A stretch of 64,000 bases of DNA from Clostridiales bacterium (GTDB lineage Bacteria > Bacillota > Clostridia > Oscillospirales > CAG-272): contig QALR01000003.1 in the NCBI GenBank assembly GCA_003150035.1, forward strand, positions 1 through 64,000, given 5' to 3'. Each line of letters begins with the position of its first letter. Positions within the stretch are counted from its first letter, which is position 1. Under the pieces are notes generated by a model. The model saw only the letters and a program-made list of their open reading frames with translations, searched no databases and was not told the DNA's origin. Of this stretch, positions 32,568 to 40,148 are shown in pieces. Position numbers and translations under genes: made by a program.

Positions 32568-34910
32568 ATGTATAGAACTCGAAAAAGAGACAATAAAATT
32601 GTCGACTTTGATCTCTCTAAGATCAGCCATGCCATCACGCAAGCCTTTGAGGCATGCGACAGAGATTACAATCCCGACACCATTGATTTCCTTGCTTTGA
32701 AAGTAACGGCGGATTTCGAACCGAAAATCAAGGATGGACTCATTGCTGTGGAAGATATTCAGGACAGCGTCGAGGCCGTCCTCATCAAGGCCGACTATGC
32801 GGATGTCGCAAAGGCCTATATTCTCTACCGCAGGCAGCGCGAAAAGCTGCGCAATATGAAATCCACCATGCTCGACTATAAAGAGCTTGTCGATAAATAT
32901 GTCAAGGTTTCCGACTGGCGAGTCAAGGAAAATTCCACCGTCACCTATTCCGTCGGCGGACTGATCCTCTCTAACTCCGGCGCCATTACAGCAAATTATT
33001 GGCTTTCCGAAATTTATGACGACGAAATCGCAAATGCACACCGCAATGCGGATATTCACCTTCATGACCTTTCTATGCTGACCGGCTACTGCGCCGGATG
33101 GTCGCTGAAGCAGCTCATCCAGGAAGGGCTTGGCGGCGTACCCGGGAAGATCACCTCGTCTCCGGCAAGCCACCTGGCAACGCTGTGCAACCAGATGGTC
33201 AACTTCCTTGGCATCATGCAGAACGAATGGGCAGGCGCTCAGGCATTTTCTTCTTTCGACACCTATCTTGCCCCGTTTGTCAAAGCGGATAATCTCTCCT
33301 ACCGTGAGGTTAAAAAGTGCATCGAATCCTTTATTTTCGGCGTCAATACGCCGAGCCGGTGGGGAACACAGGCGCCCTTCTCCAATATCACGCTTGACTG
33401 GACCGTTCCCGCTGACCTTGCTGAACAGTATGCCATTGTGGGCGGAAAAGAAATGCCGTTCAAATACAAGGACTGCAAAGCCGAAATGGATATGGTAAAC
33501 CGCGCTTTCATCGAAACGATGATCGAGGGCGACGCCAACGGGCGCGGATTTCAGTATCCAATCCCGACCTATTCCATCACGCGGGACTTCGACTGGTCAG
33601 AGACCGAAAACAACAAACTGCTTTTTGAAATGACCGCCAAATACGGCACGCCGTATTTCTCCAACTATATCAACAGCGACATGCAGCCCTCGGACGTTCG
33701 TAGCATGTGCTGCCGCCTGCGTCTCGACCTGCGTGAGCTTCGCAAAAAATCCGGCGGATTTTTCGGCTCGGGCGAGAGCACCGGTTCCATTGGCGTTGTG
33801 ACCATCAATATGCCGAGAATCGCCTACCTTGCCAAGGATGAAGCGGATTTTTATCGCCGGTTGGATAAAATGATGGATATTTCCGCACGTTCGCTCAAAA
33901 CCAAGCGTACCGTCATCACCAAGCTCATGGAGGAAGGGCTGTATCCGTATACCAAGCGTTATCTCGGAACTTTTGACAACCATTTTTCCACCATCGGCCT
34001 TGTCGGCATGAACGAAGCGGGTCTCAATGCAAAGTGGCTTCGCAAGGACATGACACATCCGGAAACGCAGGAATTCACGAAAAACGTTTTGAATCACATG
34101 CGCGAGCGCTTGTCTGATTATCAGGAACAGTACGGCGATCTCTACAATCTGGAGGCCACGCCGGCAGAATCCACAGCATACCGTCTCGCCAAACACGACG
34201 TCGAGCAATATCCCGATATCATCACCGCTTCGTCCAAAGACGGGGGTACGCCCTATTATACCAACAGTTCTCACCTGCCGGTCGGGTATACCGCCGACAT
34301 CTTCGAGGCGCTTGACGTTCAGGACGAAATCCAGACGCTTTACACCTCCGGCACCGTGTTCCACGCCTTCCTCGGCGAAAAGATGCCGGATTGGAAAGCG
34401 GCGGCCACCCTTGTCCGCAAAATTGCGGAAAACTATAAGCTTCCATATTACACCATTTCTCCGACGTATTCCGTCTGCAAGAACCACGGATATCTTACGG
34501 GTGAGCAATTTGTCTGCCCCGAATGCGGAGAGAGCACCGAGGTTTATAGCCGCATTACAGGTTATTACCGTCCCGTTCAGAATTGGAACGATGGAAAAGC
34601 CAAGGAGTTCAAAGACCGCAAGCTCTATGACATCGGTCATTCCAGGCTGAAACATGAGCGCATGGGCGCTCCCACTGTCACGCTTGTGACAACGAAAACG
34701 TGTCCGAACTGCAAGGTCGCGGCCGCTATGCTGGAGAAAGCCGGGATTGCCTACACCAAGGCACTCGCCGAGGAAAGACTGGACCTTGTAAACAAATACG
34801 ACATCAAGCAGGCGCCGACCATGCTCATAGAGGGCGCGGGCTGCACAGAAGTATATGTCGGCGTACCCGAAATCAAATCCTATATCGACGCGCGCCGTGA
34901 AACTGCTTAA
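32568..34910 (+). CDS. nrdD: Class III ribonucleotide reductase NrdD with C-terminal glutaredoxin-like domain
   Basis: Makes deoxynucleotides from NTPs under anaerobic conditions. 780 residues from the ATG at 32568 (AAAGGAAGC upstream). An N-terminal ATP-cone (about 1-95) gives dATP/ATP control, and the catalytic barrel follows. The zinc site includes C637, C650 and C653, and the glycyl radical is G665 in RITGYYRPVQNW. After the usual end, about 80 further residues form a glutaredoxin/NrdH-like domain with C712-P-N-C715 and APTMLIEG. This could supply the electrons, replacing formate or free thioredoxin. A thioredoxin reductase gene follows. Confidence 0.95.
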   Translation: MYRTRKRDNKIVDFDLSKISHAITQAFEACDRDYNPDTIDFLALKVTADFEPKIKDGLIAVEDIQDSVEAVLIKADYADVAKAYILYRRQREKLRNMKSTMLDYKELVDKYVKVSDWRVKENSTVTYSVGGLILSNSGAITANYWLSEIYDDEIANAHRNADIHLHDLSMLTGYCAGWSLKQLIQEGLGGVPGKITSSPASHLATLCNQMVNFLGIMQNEWAGAQAFSSFDTYLAPFVKADNLSYREVKKCIESFIFGVNTPSRWGTQAPFSNITLDWTVPADLAEQYAIVGGKEMPFKYKDCKAEMDMVNRAFIETMIEGDANGRGFQYPIPTYSITRDFDWSETENNKLLFEMTAKYGTPYFSNYINSDMQPSDVRSMCCRLRLDLRELRKKSGGFFGSGESTGSIGVVTINMPRIAYLAKDEADFYRRLDKMMDISARSLKTKRTVITKLMEEGLYPYTKRYLGTFDNHFSTIGLVGMNEAGLNAKWLRKDMTHPETQEFTKNVLNHMRERLSDYQEQYGDLYNLEATPAESTAYRLAKHDVEQYPDIITASSKDGGTPYYTNSSHLPVGYTADIFEALDVQDEIQTLYTSGTVFHAFLGEKMPDWKAAATLVRKIAENYKLPYYTISPTYSVCKNHGYLTGEQFVCPECGESTEVYSRITGYYRPVQNWNDGKAKEFKDRKLYDIGHSRLKHERMGAPTVTLVTTKTCPNCKVAAAMLEKAGIAYTKALAEERLDLVNKYDIKQAPTMLIEGAGCTEVYVGVPEIKSYIDARRETA

Positions 34911-34935
34911 TCCTCTCTTCATATAGATCCTCGAT

Positions 34936-34980
34936 AAAACATCAAACGGCGACGAATAGATCGCCGTTTGATGTTTTTTA
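34936..34980 (+). terminator. Terminator after nrdD
   Basis: ACATCAAACGGCGA pairs with TCGCCGTTTGATGT across 8 nt, with A- and T-runs on either side. Confidence 0.9.
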
Positions 34981-35143
34981 TCGGAACAGAGCCTATGATA
35001 TAAAATGAGTATATACTCTCAAGGTCTCCTGCGGGGGGGTGCCCCACTGAAAGCGGAAAGAAAAACCGCCGGAAGGGCGTGTAACATCTGCTCAATGGTT
35101 ATACTATGCTTGCCGGATACATCCGGCGGAACGGAGTTTTATC

Positions 35144-36049
35144 ATGAAAGATATTGTCATCATCGGCGCGGGTCCCGCGGGACTGACCGCCGCCATCTAT
35201 GCGCTGCGCGCCGGAAAAAGCGTGTTAGTGTTGGAGAAAGAACTGTTCGGCGGACAAATCACCTATTCGCCGAGCGTAGAGAATTATCCCGGATACAAGC
35301 AAATCAGCGGGAACGAATTTGCCGAGAATCTGATTGAACAGGCGACCGCGCTCGGCGCGGAAATCGAGCTTGCCGAGGCAACAAAAATCGTAGACGGTCC
35401 CGTGAAAACCGTGATAACGGACGGCGGCAGCTATGAATGCAAAAGCGTCATCATCGCCGCGGGCTCCCGCCACCGCCGTCTCGGGCTGCGGGGAGAAGAG
35501 GAGCTTATCGGCGCCGGCGTCTCTTACTGCGCGGTATGCGACGGCGCGTTTTTCAAGGGAAAAACCGTAGCCGTAGCGGGAGGCGGAGACGCGGCTTTGC
35601 AGGATGCTATTTTTCTTTCCGACCGATGCCGCAAGGTCTTTGTCATTCACCGCCGCGACACCTTCCGCGGAGAGGCGCGTCTGGAAACGGTTCTGCGTTC
35701 ACGGGACAACGTGGAATTTGTCATGAATTCGGTCGTCGAGTCGCTGGAAGGCAAGGAAAAGCTATCTGGCGTCACGGTGAGAAACAGGCAGACAGGAGAG
35801 ACGAAAACCATCCCACTCGACGGGCTTTTCATCGCCGTCGGACAGGAACCGCAAAATACGCCGTTCTCAGATATGATAGCGCTTGATGGCGCCGGCTATG
35901 CAGATGCCGGCGAAGACTGCAGAACAGGCACACCGGGCATCTTCGTTGCCGGCGACTGTCGCAGAAAAGCGGTTCGTCAGCTGACCACTGCTGTCGGAGA
36001 CGGCGCTGTCGCGGGTCTTGCCGCGGTGGATTATATCAACTCTCTGTAA
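35144..36049 (+). CDS. trxB: Thioredoxin reductase-like FAD/NADPH flavoprotein
   Basis: 301 residues with the FAD-binding GAGPAGLTAAIYALRAG near the start, redox-active C129-A-V-C132 and the NADPH site GGGDAALQDA. The C-terminal GIFVAGDCR segment binds FAD. It would reduce thioredoxin or, given its place behind nrdD, the glutaredoxin-like tail of NrdD. CGGAACGGAG precedes the ATG. The 163-bp gap upstream shows G-rich hairpins but no identifiable RNA or promoter. Confidence 0.92.
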   Translation: MKDIVIIGAGPAGLTAAIYALRAGKSVLVLEKELFGGQITYSPSVENYPGYKQISGNEFAENLIEQATALGAEIELAEATKIVDGPVKTVITDGGSYECKSVIIAAGSRHRRLGLRGEEELIGAGVSYCAVCDGAFFKGKTVAVAGGGDAALQDAIFLSDRCRKVFVIHRRDTFRGEARLETVLRSRDNVEFVMNSVVESLEGKEKLSGVTVRNRQTGETKTIPLDGLFIAVGQEPQNTPFSDMIALDGAGYADAGEDCRTGTPGIFVAGDCRRKAVRQLTTAVGDGAVAGLAAVDYINSL

Positions 36050-36080
36050 TTATGTAAAAAAAGAAAGGAACACACCATCC

Positions 36081-36680
36081 ATGTCAGTCTGGGAAAGTAT
36101 GCAAAGCGGAGAGCTTTATCTCCCATCCGATGAAGCGCTTTTGAAAGAACAGCGCCGTCTTCTGGATATTCTTTATGAATTCAATGCGACAAGGCCGTCC
36201 GAGCTCGAAAAACGCACGCAGCTTTTGCGCCGTCTTTTTGCCGAAATCGGCGAAGACTGCTACATCGAGCCGCCGCTTCATGCCAACTGGGGCGCTCATA
36301 CACACTTCGGACGCAATGTTTACGCGAATTTTGGTTTGACGCTCGTCGACGACGGTGATATCTATGTTGGGGATAATGTCATGTTTGGACCCCATGTGAC
36401 GCTTGCTACCGCCGGTCATCCTGTCCTGCCTGAACTCCGGGAAAAGGGCATGCAGTTCAATCAGCCTATCCGCATTGGCCGCAATGTTTGGATTGGAGCA
36501 GGCGCTATTGTCCTGCCGGGTGTCACCATCGGAGATGGCACGGTGGTCGGTGCCGGGAGCGTCGTGACAAAAGATCTTCCGGAAAATGTGGTCGCAGTCG
36601 GCAATCCCTGCCGCATCCTTCGGGAAATCGGCGAAAAGGACCGCCTGTACTATTACAAAAACAGAAGAATCGATGTTTGA
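36081..36680 (+). CDS. Hexapeptide-repeat sugar O-acetyltransferase (Maa/LacA family)
   Basis: 199 residues with left-handed beta-helix repeats (for example GRNVYANFGLTLVDDGDIYVG, then the IRIGRNVWIGAGAIVLPG repeats) and the catalytic His in FGPHVTLATAGHP. The N-terminal part is the Maa domain (ESMQSGELYLPSDEALLKEQ in part). It moves acetyl from acetyl-CoA to maltose, galactosides or similar sugars; the true substrate is unknown. The ATG at 36081 follows AAAGGAAC. It lies 31 bp after trxB. Confidence 0.88.
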   Translation: MSVWESMQSGELYLPSDEALLKEQRRLLDILYEFNATRPSELEKRTQLLRRLFAEIGEDCYIEPPLHANWGAHTHFGRNVYANFGLTLVDDGDIYVGDNVMFGPHVTLATAGHPVLPELREKGMQFNQPIRIGRNVWIGAGAIVLPGVTIGDGTVVGAGSVVTKDLPENVVAVGNPCRILREIGEKDRLYYYKNRRIDV

Positions 36681-36710
36681 ATCTCAATAAAAAATTTTTT
36701 GATTTTCTTT

Positions 36711-36739
36711 TTGACAAACGGGCATCCTTCTGCTATACG
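36711..36739 (+). promoter_or_regulatory. Promoter of the 5S/tRNA unit
   Basis: TTGACA (36711-36716), 17-bp spacer, TATACG (36734-36739). Confidence 0.7.
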
Positions 36740-36774
36740 ATGAAAGCTTTTTGAAAAAGGGCTGTATTTCAGAG

Positions 36775-36902
36775 TTTGGTTTCAGGCGTAGCGCAGTCAG
36801 TGCCCATAACGCACATAGGGTCCACCCATACCCATTCCGAACACGGAAGTTAAGCTATGCGGTGCCAAAGATACTCGACGGGGAAATAGGACGAAGCCAA
36901 CA
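36775..36902 (+). rRNA. 5S rRNA, structurally aberrant (possible pseudogene)
   Basis: The 5S core is unmistakable: ACCCATACCCATTCCGAAC, ACGGAAGTTAAG, then AGGAC near the 3' end. Closing helix I can form between TTGGTTTC (about 36776-36783) and GAAGCCAA (36893-36900), and helix II between GCACATAG and CTAT-GCG-GTGC. Compared with normal 5S there are about 24 extra bases on the 5' side between helix I and helix II, and helix IV is cut to about three pairs. No 16S or 23S gene is adjacent. It may be a decayed or variant copy. The ends are estimates. Confidence 0.6.
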
Positions 36903-36947
36903 CAAAAGAGAGGCTCAGTAAGGTTAAATTGCTGGGTCTCGTTATAT

Positions 36948-37138
36948 TCCTCCTTAGCTCAGTCGGTAGGGCACGCGGCTGTTAATTATAAGCAGGGGAA
37001 CCAACATGGCACGGTGTTTTCCCGCAGCGATACCCCGCAGAACCGGGAAAATCGCAAGAGCGGCTATGCCGGGCGCGCGATTCGACCATGGCAACCGGGG
37101 TGAACGTGTCACAAGTTCGGCTGCGCACGGGGGAGCCA
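36948..37138 (+). pseudogene. tRNA-Asn interrupted in the anticodon loop, with degenerate 3' half
   Basis: Bases 36948-36985 are the complete 5' half of tRNA-Asn(GTT): acceptor TCCTCCT, D-arm GCTCAGTCGGTAGGGC, anticodon stem CGCGG and loop CTGTTAA. Then about 115 bases of hairpin-rich sequence follow instead of CCGCG. At the end, TTCGGCT (37116), five bases, CGGGGGA, G and CCA (37138) have exact tRNA spacing and GGGGGA pairs with TCCTCC, but the T-stem does not pair. It is an insertion-split or decayed tRNA, not a working gene unless the insert is removed. A terminator follows at once. Confidence 0.55.
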
Positions 37139-37170
37139 AAAAACCACTTGAGAATGCAAGTGGTTTTTCA
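37138..37170 (+). terminator. Terminator of the 5S/tRNA unit
   Basis: AAAAACCACTTG pairs with CAAGTGGTTTTT across 6 nt, directly behind the tRNA-like CCA end. Confidence 0.88.
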
Positions 37171-37205
37171 ATGAAGCGCTGAAAAACAATGCAAAATGCA
37201 CACCA

Positions 37206-37260
37206 TGAAGCGTGGCTCGCGCCACACGGATAGAAAAATGTGCGCTCCAGCGACGCTTCA
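37206..37260. repeat. Nested inverted repeat in the gap behind the 5S/tRNA unit
   Basis: TGAAGCGT (37206-37213) and ACGCTTCA (37253-37260) are inverted repeats; GTGGC-TCGC-GCCAC forms a second hairpin inside. No T-run follows, so its role is unclear. Confidence 0.5.
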
Positions 37261-37290
37261 CGTTGGCATTAGCTGTTTTGTCTCTCATAT

Positions 37291-37326
37291 ACACAAAAAA
37301 GAGGATGTCAGCTGACGTCCTCTTTT
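37291..37326 (-). terminator. Terminator after the membrane protein gene at 37351
   Basis: AGAGGACGTCA-GC-TGACATCCTCT type stem (one G-T pair) with T-run on the minus strand. Confidence 0.82.
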
Positions 37327-37350
37327 CTGCCGTGTATCGAAAAATATCCT

Positions 37351-37923
37351 TTATCTTGATTCCTCCGAAATGCCGGATGTCTCTTCCGCTGAAATCGTCC
37401 CCTCCGTCTCAGAGCGATCCTCGACCGGTACCGGAAGCTCCTCCGGCAGCTTTTTATATTTCAGCGCGGCATCAATGCCGACGGCAATTTCCAGAATGCC
37501 GACGCCATGGAAAATGCAGTCTCCGATAAAGGCGGTTACATCGCCGCTCATGATCATGATATACAGCATATATATGGTATCTAGGGAAAATAGGACAAGC
37601 CCCGCTATCAGAAAGCCTACCTTTTTCCTCCCAAAAAAACAAAGAATGCCGTATACGATCACAATGACTGCCGATATGGAGAGGAAAAAGATGCCTGCAC
37701 CGACATTCACGGGCGCGCCATACCAACCCAGCAGATAATCGACGCCCCAAAGTCCAATAGAATATGGCAGAAACGCAGAAAAAAGAAAGTAACTGTCACT
37801 GCCAAAGGCATATATCAAAATATTGATGACGGAAAAAGCGGCTATCAGCAGCAGCGTCCATGCGCCGCCCTTCCAACTATTCAGATATCGGGTTTTCTTC
37901 ATGTCAGATGATTGAAAATTCAT
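37351..37923 (-). CDS. Unrecognised polytopic membrane protein
   Basis: 190 residues with about five hydrophobic segments (near 22-38, 45-65, 72-92, 98-120 and 124-145) and a Glu/Ser-rich cytoplasmic tail (about 155-190). I do not recognise the family. The first ATG is used; an internal ATG at residue 8 (MKKTRYL) is equally possible. It is isolated, with its own terminator. Confidence 0.7.
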   Translation of the reverse strand: MNFQSSDMKKTRYLNSWKGGAWTLLLIAAFSVINILIYAFGSDSYFLFSAFLPYSIGLWGVDYLLGWYGAPVNVGAGIFFLSISAVIVIVYGILCFFGRKKVGFLIAGLVLFSLDTIYMLYIMIMSGDVTAFIGDCIFHGVGILEIAVGIDAALKYKKLPEELPVPVEDRSETEGTISAEETSGISEESR

Positions 37924-38038
37924 ATTCTTATCCTCGCAAATCGTTATTTTTTAACTGTATCTGAGAGTGTATCTTCTTAAAAATGGTTATCAAATACATT
38001 CACAAACCTCTTGGTTGACGACCTTGCTTCAGAAACTG

Positions 38039-39034
38039 TCACCTGTCCTCGCGGTAATAGTTTACGCCGATGGCGGCAGGCTGATTCGCTTTTCCTGATT
38101 TCCGCACCGAGCCTGCAAACAATACCACCGCCGTGATAATAAACGGCAGCGCCGTATACACCTTAAGCGGAATAACGCCTAACCACCCAAAAACATTCGG
38201 GAATGCATAGGCGATGGAATCATTATAAACCTCTAGCGCCTTAAAAATACCGAAAACAAACGTGCCAAGCAGTGCTCTTGCCGGATTCCACTTGGCGAAG
38301 ATGACAAGCGCCACCGCAATCCAACCATAACCGTTGACCCAACCCGTGCTTGCCAGATATTCACCGCTGATATTGAGCGCCATATAATAACCACCGATCC
38401 CCATGATGGCAGAACCGAAAATGATATGCGCATATTTATAGCGATCGATATTCACGCCGCAGGAATCTGCTGCCGCGGGATTTTCGCCGACAGCGCGCAT
38501 CCGGAGCCCGGCTTTGGTATATTTCATATACCACCACGAAAGGATCGCAATCAAAACGCCAAGATAAACAAGCAGGTTATGAGAGAAAAATGCTCTGCCG
38601 ATAATCGGAATATCCGACAAAAGCGGAATCGGGAGCGCTTCCCATCCCTGCGCCACATCCGCCGCCGCCTGCATAGAGGGCCAACCGAGATTTTTATTCA
38701 CACCATGCCCGACAAAATAATAGATTCCAAGCCCGAGTGTTGTAATGGTAAGCCCCGTCACGTTCTGGTTCGCCTGAAGTGTTACCGTGAAAAAAGCAAA
38801 CAAAAGACCGCAAAGACCGGCAAAAACCATCGCGGCAAGGACGCCGAGAAACAGACTGTCAAGCCAACAGCCGACAAGATAGCCGAAGAGAGAGCCGACC
38901 GCCATCGTTCCTTCCACGCCGAGATTCAGGCTGCCCGCCTTTTCATTGAAAATCTCCCCGACAGTTCCATACAGCAACGGAATATTATAGACGACCAAGC
39001 TGTAAAGAAAGCCTGTTAAAACTTCGATTCCCAT
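38039..39034 (-). CDS. ABC transporter permease 2 (BMP/nucleoside type)
   Basis: 331 residues with eight to ten membrane segments and the family core GEIFNEKAGSLNLGVEGTM, the cytoplasmic loop that contacts the ATPase (EAA-like). RAVGENPAAADSCGVN is also typical of this branched-chain/BMP permease family. Together with the genes upstream it forms an importer for purine nucleosides or bases. It is the last gene of the xpt operon, beginning directly after permease 1 (one base between). Confidence 0.9.
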   Translation of the reverse strand: MGIEVLTGFLYSLVVYNIPLLYGTVGEIFNEKAGSLNLGVEGTMAVGSLFGYLVGCWLDSLFLGVLAAMVFAGLCGLLFAFFTVTLQANQNVTGLTITTLGLGIYYFVGHGVNKNLGWPSMQAAADVAQGWEALPIPLLSDIPIIGRAFFSHNLLVYLGVLIAILSWWYMKYTKAGLRMRAVGENPAAADSCGVNIDRYKYAHIIFGSAIMGIGGYYMALNISGEYLASTGWVNGYGWIAVALVIFAKWNPARALLGTFVFGIFKALEVYNDSIAYAFPNVFGWLGVIPLKVYTALPFIITAVVLFAGSVRKSGKANQPAAIGVNYYREDR

Positions 39035-39035
39035 C

Positions 39036-40148
39036 TTAAGCCTCCTCCTTTTTCACAATTTTAAAGCGGATTATAAAATCAGCGGCCAAGACAGCGAACA
39101 GAATAACTCCCTGTAGCAAATCTGAAAAACGCGAATCCACCGCTCCAAAAGTGACGCTTGCCTGTGAGCAGCCAAAACGCAAAATGCTGATAAGCAGCGA
39201 GGTAACGATAATACCCAACGTATCCAATTTGGCAAGCCATGCCACCACGATACCTGTCCAACCGACACTGTCTGTCAGCGAGGTGGAAAGCGGCCCGGCA
39301 CTCATCAGCTTAAAAAAGCCTGCAAGTCCGATAAGCGCAGAGGAAAGCAGCATCGTGCGCACAATGATTTTCCCGACCTTCATGCCGGCGTATTTTGCCG
39401 TACCTACACTGTCTCCGACGACAGAGATTTCATAGCCATGCTTGGTTTTCCTAAGATAAAAATAGATAAGGACACAAATGGCGAGCGCCAAAAGGAAAGA
39501 CCAACTGAGCGAAAACTTCCCAATCGTAATCGCCGGCATTGTGACAAAATCCCATACGCTACGAAAAAGGGGCCTTGATGACGATGGATCCAAAAAGACG
39601 TTCCAACCTGCCTTTTCTTCCCCAAGCAGGGCAACAAAATAGAGGGCGATATAGTTAAGCATCAAGGTCATCAAGGTTTCATTGGTTCCAAACCGAACCT
39701 TCAGAAGCGCGACAATACCTCCCCACACGGCCGCGGCAGCCATAGCGGCAGCCGCCATGAGCAGAAGCGTCAGTGCCTGATTTCCGACAACCCCGAATTT
39801 CAAAGGAATAAACGCAGCCGCCACAGCGCCCATGAGAAACTGACCCTCACCGCCGATATTCCAGAATTTCATCTTGAACGCAATAGACAAAGCAACGGAT
39901 GTCAGCACAAGAGGGACAAAAACCTTGATAAGATTTTCCACCTGCTTGTAAGCAAGCCTGCTGAGCTCTCCATTGTCGGTGACGGTCCCGATCGTAAGCA
40001 TCTTAAAATAATAAGAAAGCGGGTTGACACCGGTCATCAAAAGAAGCAGCGCACCAAGAAAAAGTGCCACAACAATGGCGATCAGATAATAGACCGCGCG
40101 ACGCCCTGCAGTCAGCGCATCCCGTTTGACAATGTGATATTTTTTCAT
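39036..40148 (-). CDS. ABC transporter permease 1 (BMP/nucleoside type)
   Basis: 370 residues, strongly hydrophobic with about nine segments; the coupling loop is KMKFWNIGGEGQFLMGAVAA, as in YufP/NupB-type permeases, and a late SVVGDSVGTAKYAGM segment corresponds to the second motif. It overlaps the ATPase gene by four bases (ATGA), which indicates coupled translation. Confidence 0.9.
   Translation of the reverse strand: MKKYHIVKRDALTAGRRAVYYLIAIVVALFLGALLLLMTGVNPLSYYFKMLTIGTVTDNGELSRLAYKQVENLIKVFVPLVLTSVALSIAFKMKFWNIGGEGQFLMGAVAAAFIPLKFGVVGNQALTLLLMAAAAMAAAAVWGGIVALLKVRFGTNETLMTLMLNYIALYFVALLGEEKAGWNVFLDPSSSRPLFRSVWDFVTMPAITIGKFSLSWSFLLALAICVLIYFYLRKTKHGYEISVVGDSVGTAKYAGMKVGKIIVRTMLLSSALIGLAGFFKLMSAGPLSTSLTDSVGWTGIVVAWLAKLDTLGIIVTSLLISILRFGCSQASVTFGAVDSRFSDLLQGVILFAVLAADFIIRFKIVKKEEA

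Noticed and set aside
33597..34922. Minus-strand open frame of 441 codons
   Set aside because: Antisense to nrdD, whose motifs are complete.
36986..37101. Self-splicing intron in tRNA-Asn
   Set aside because: At about 115 bases the insert is too short for a group I or II core, and the 3' half of the anticodon stem is not restored behind it.
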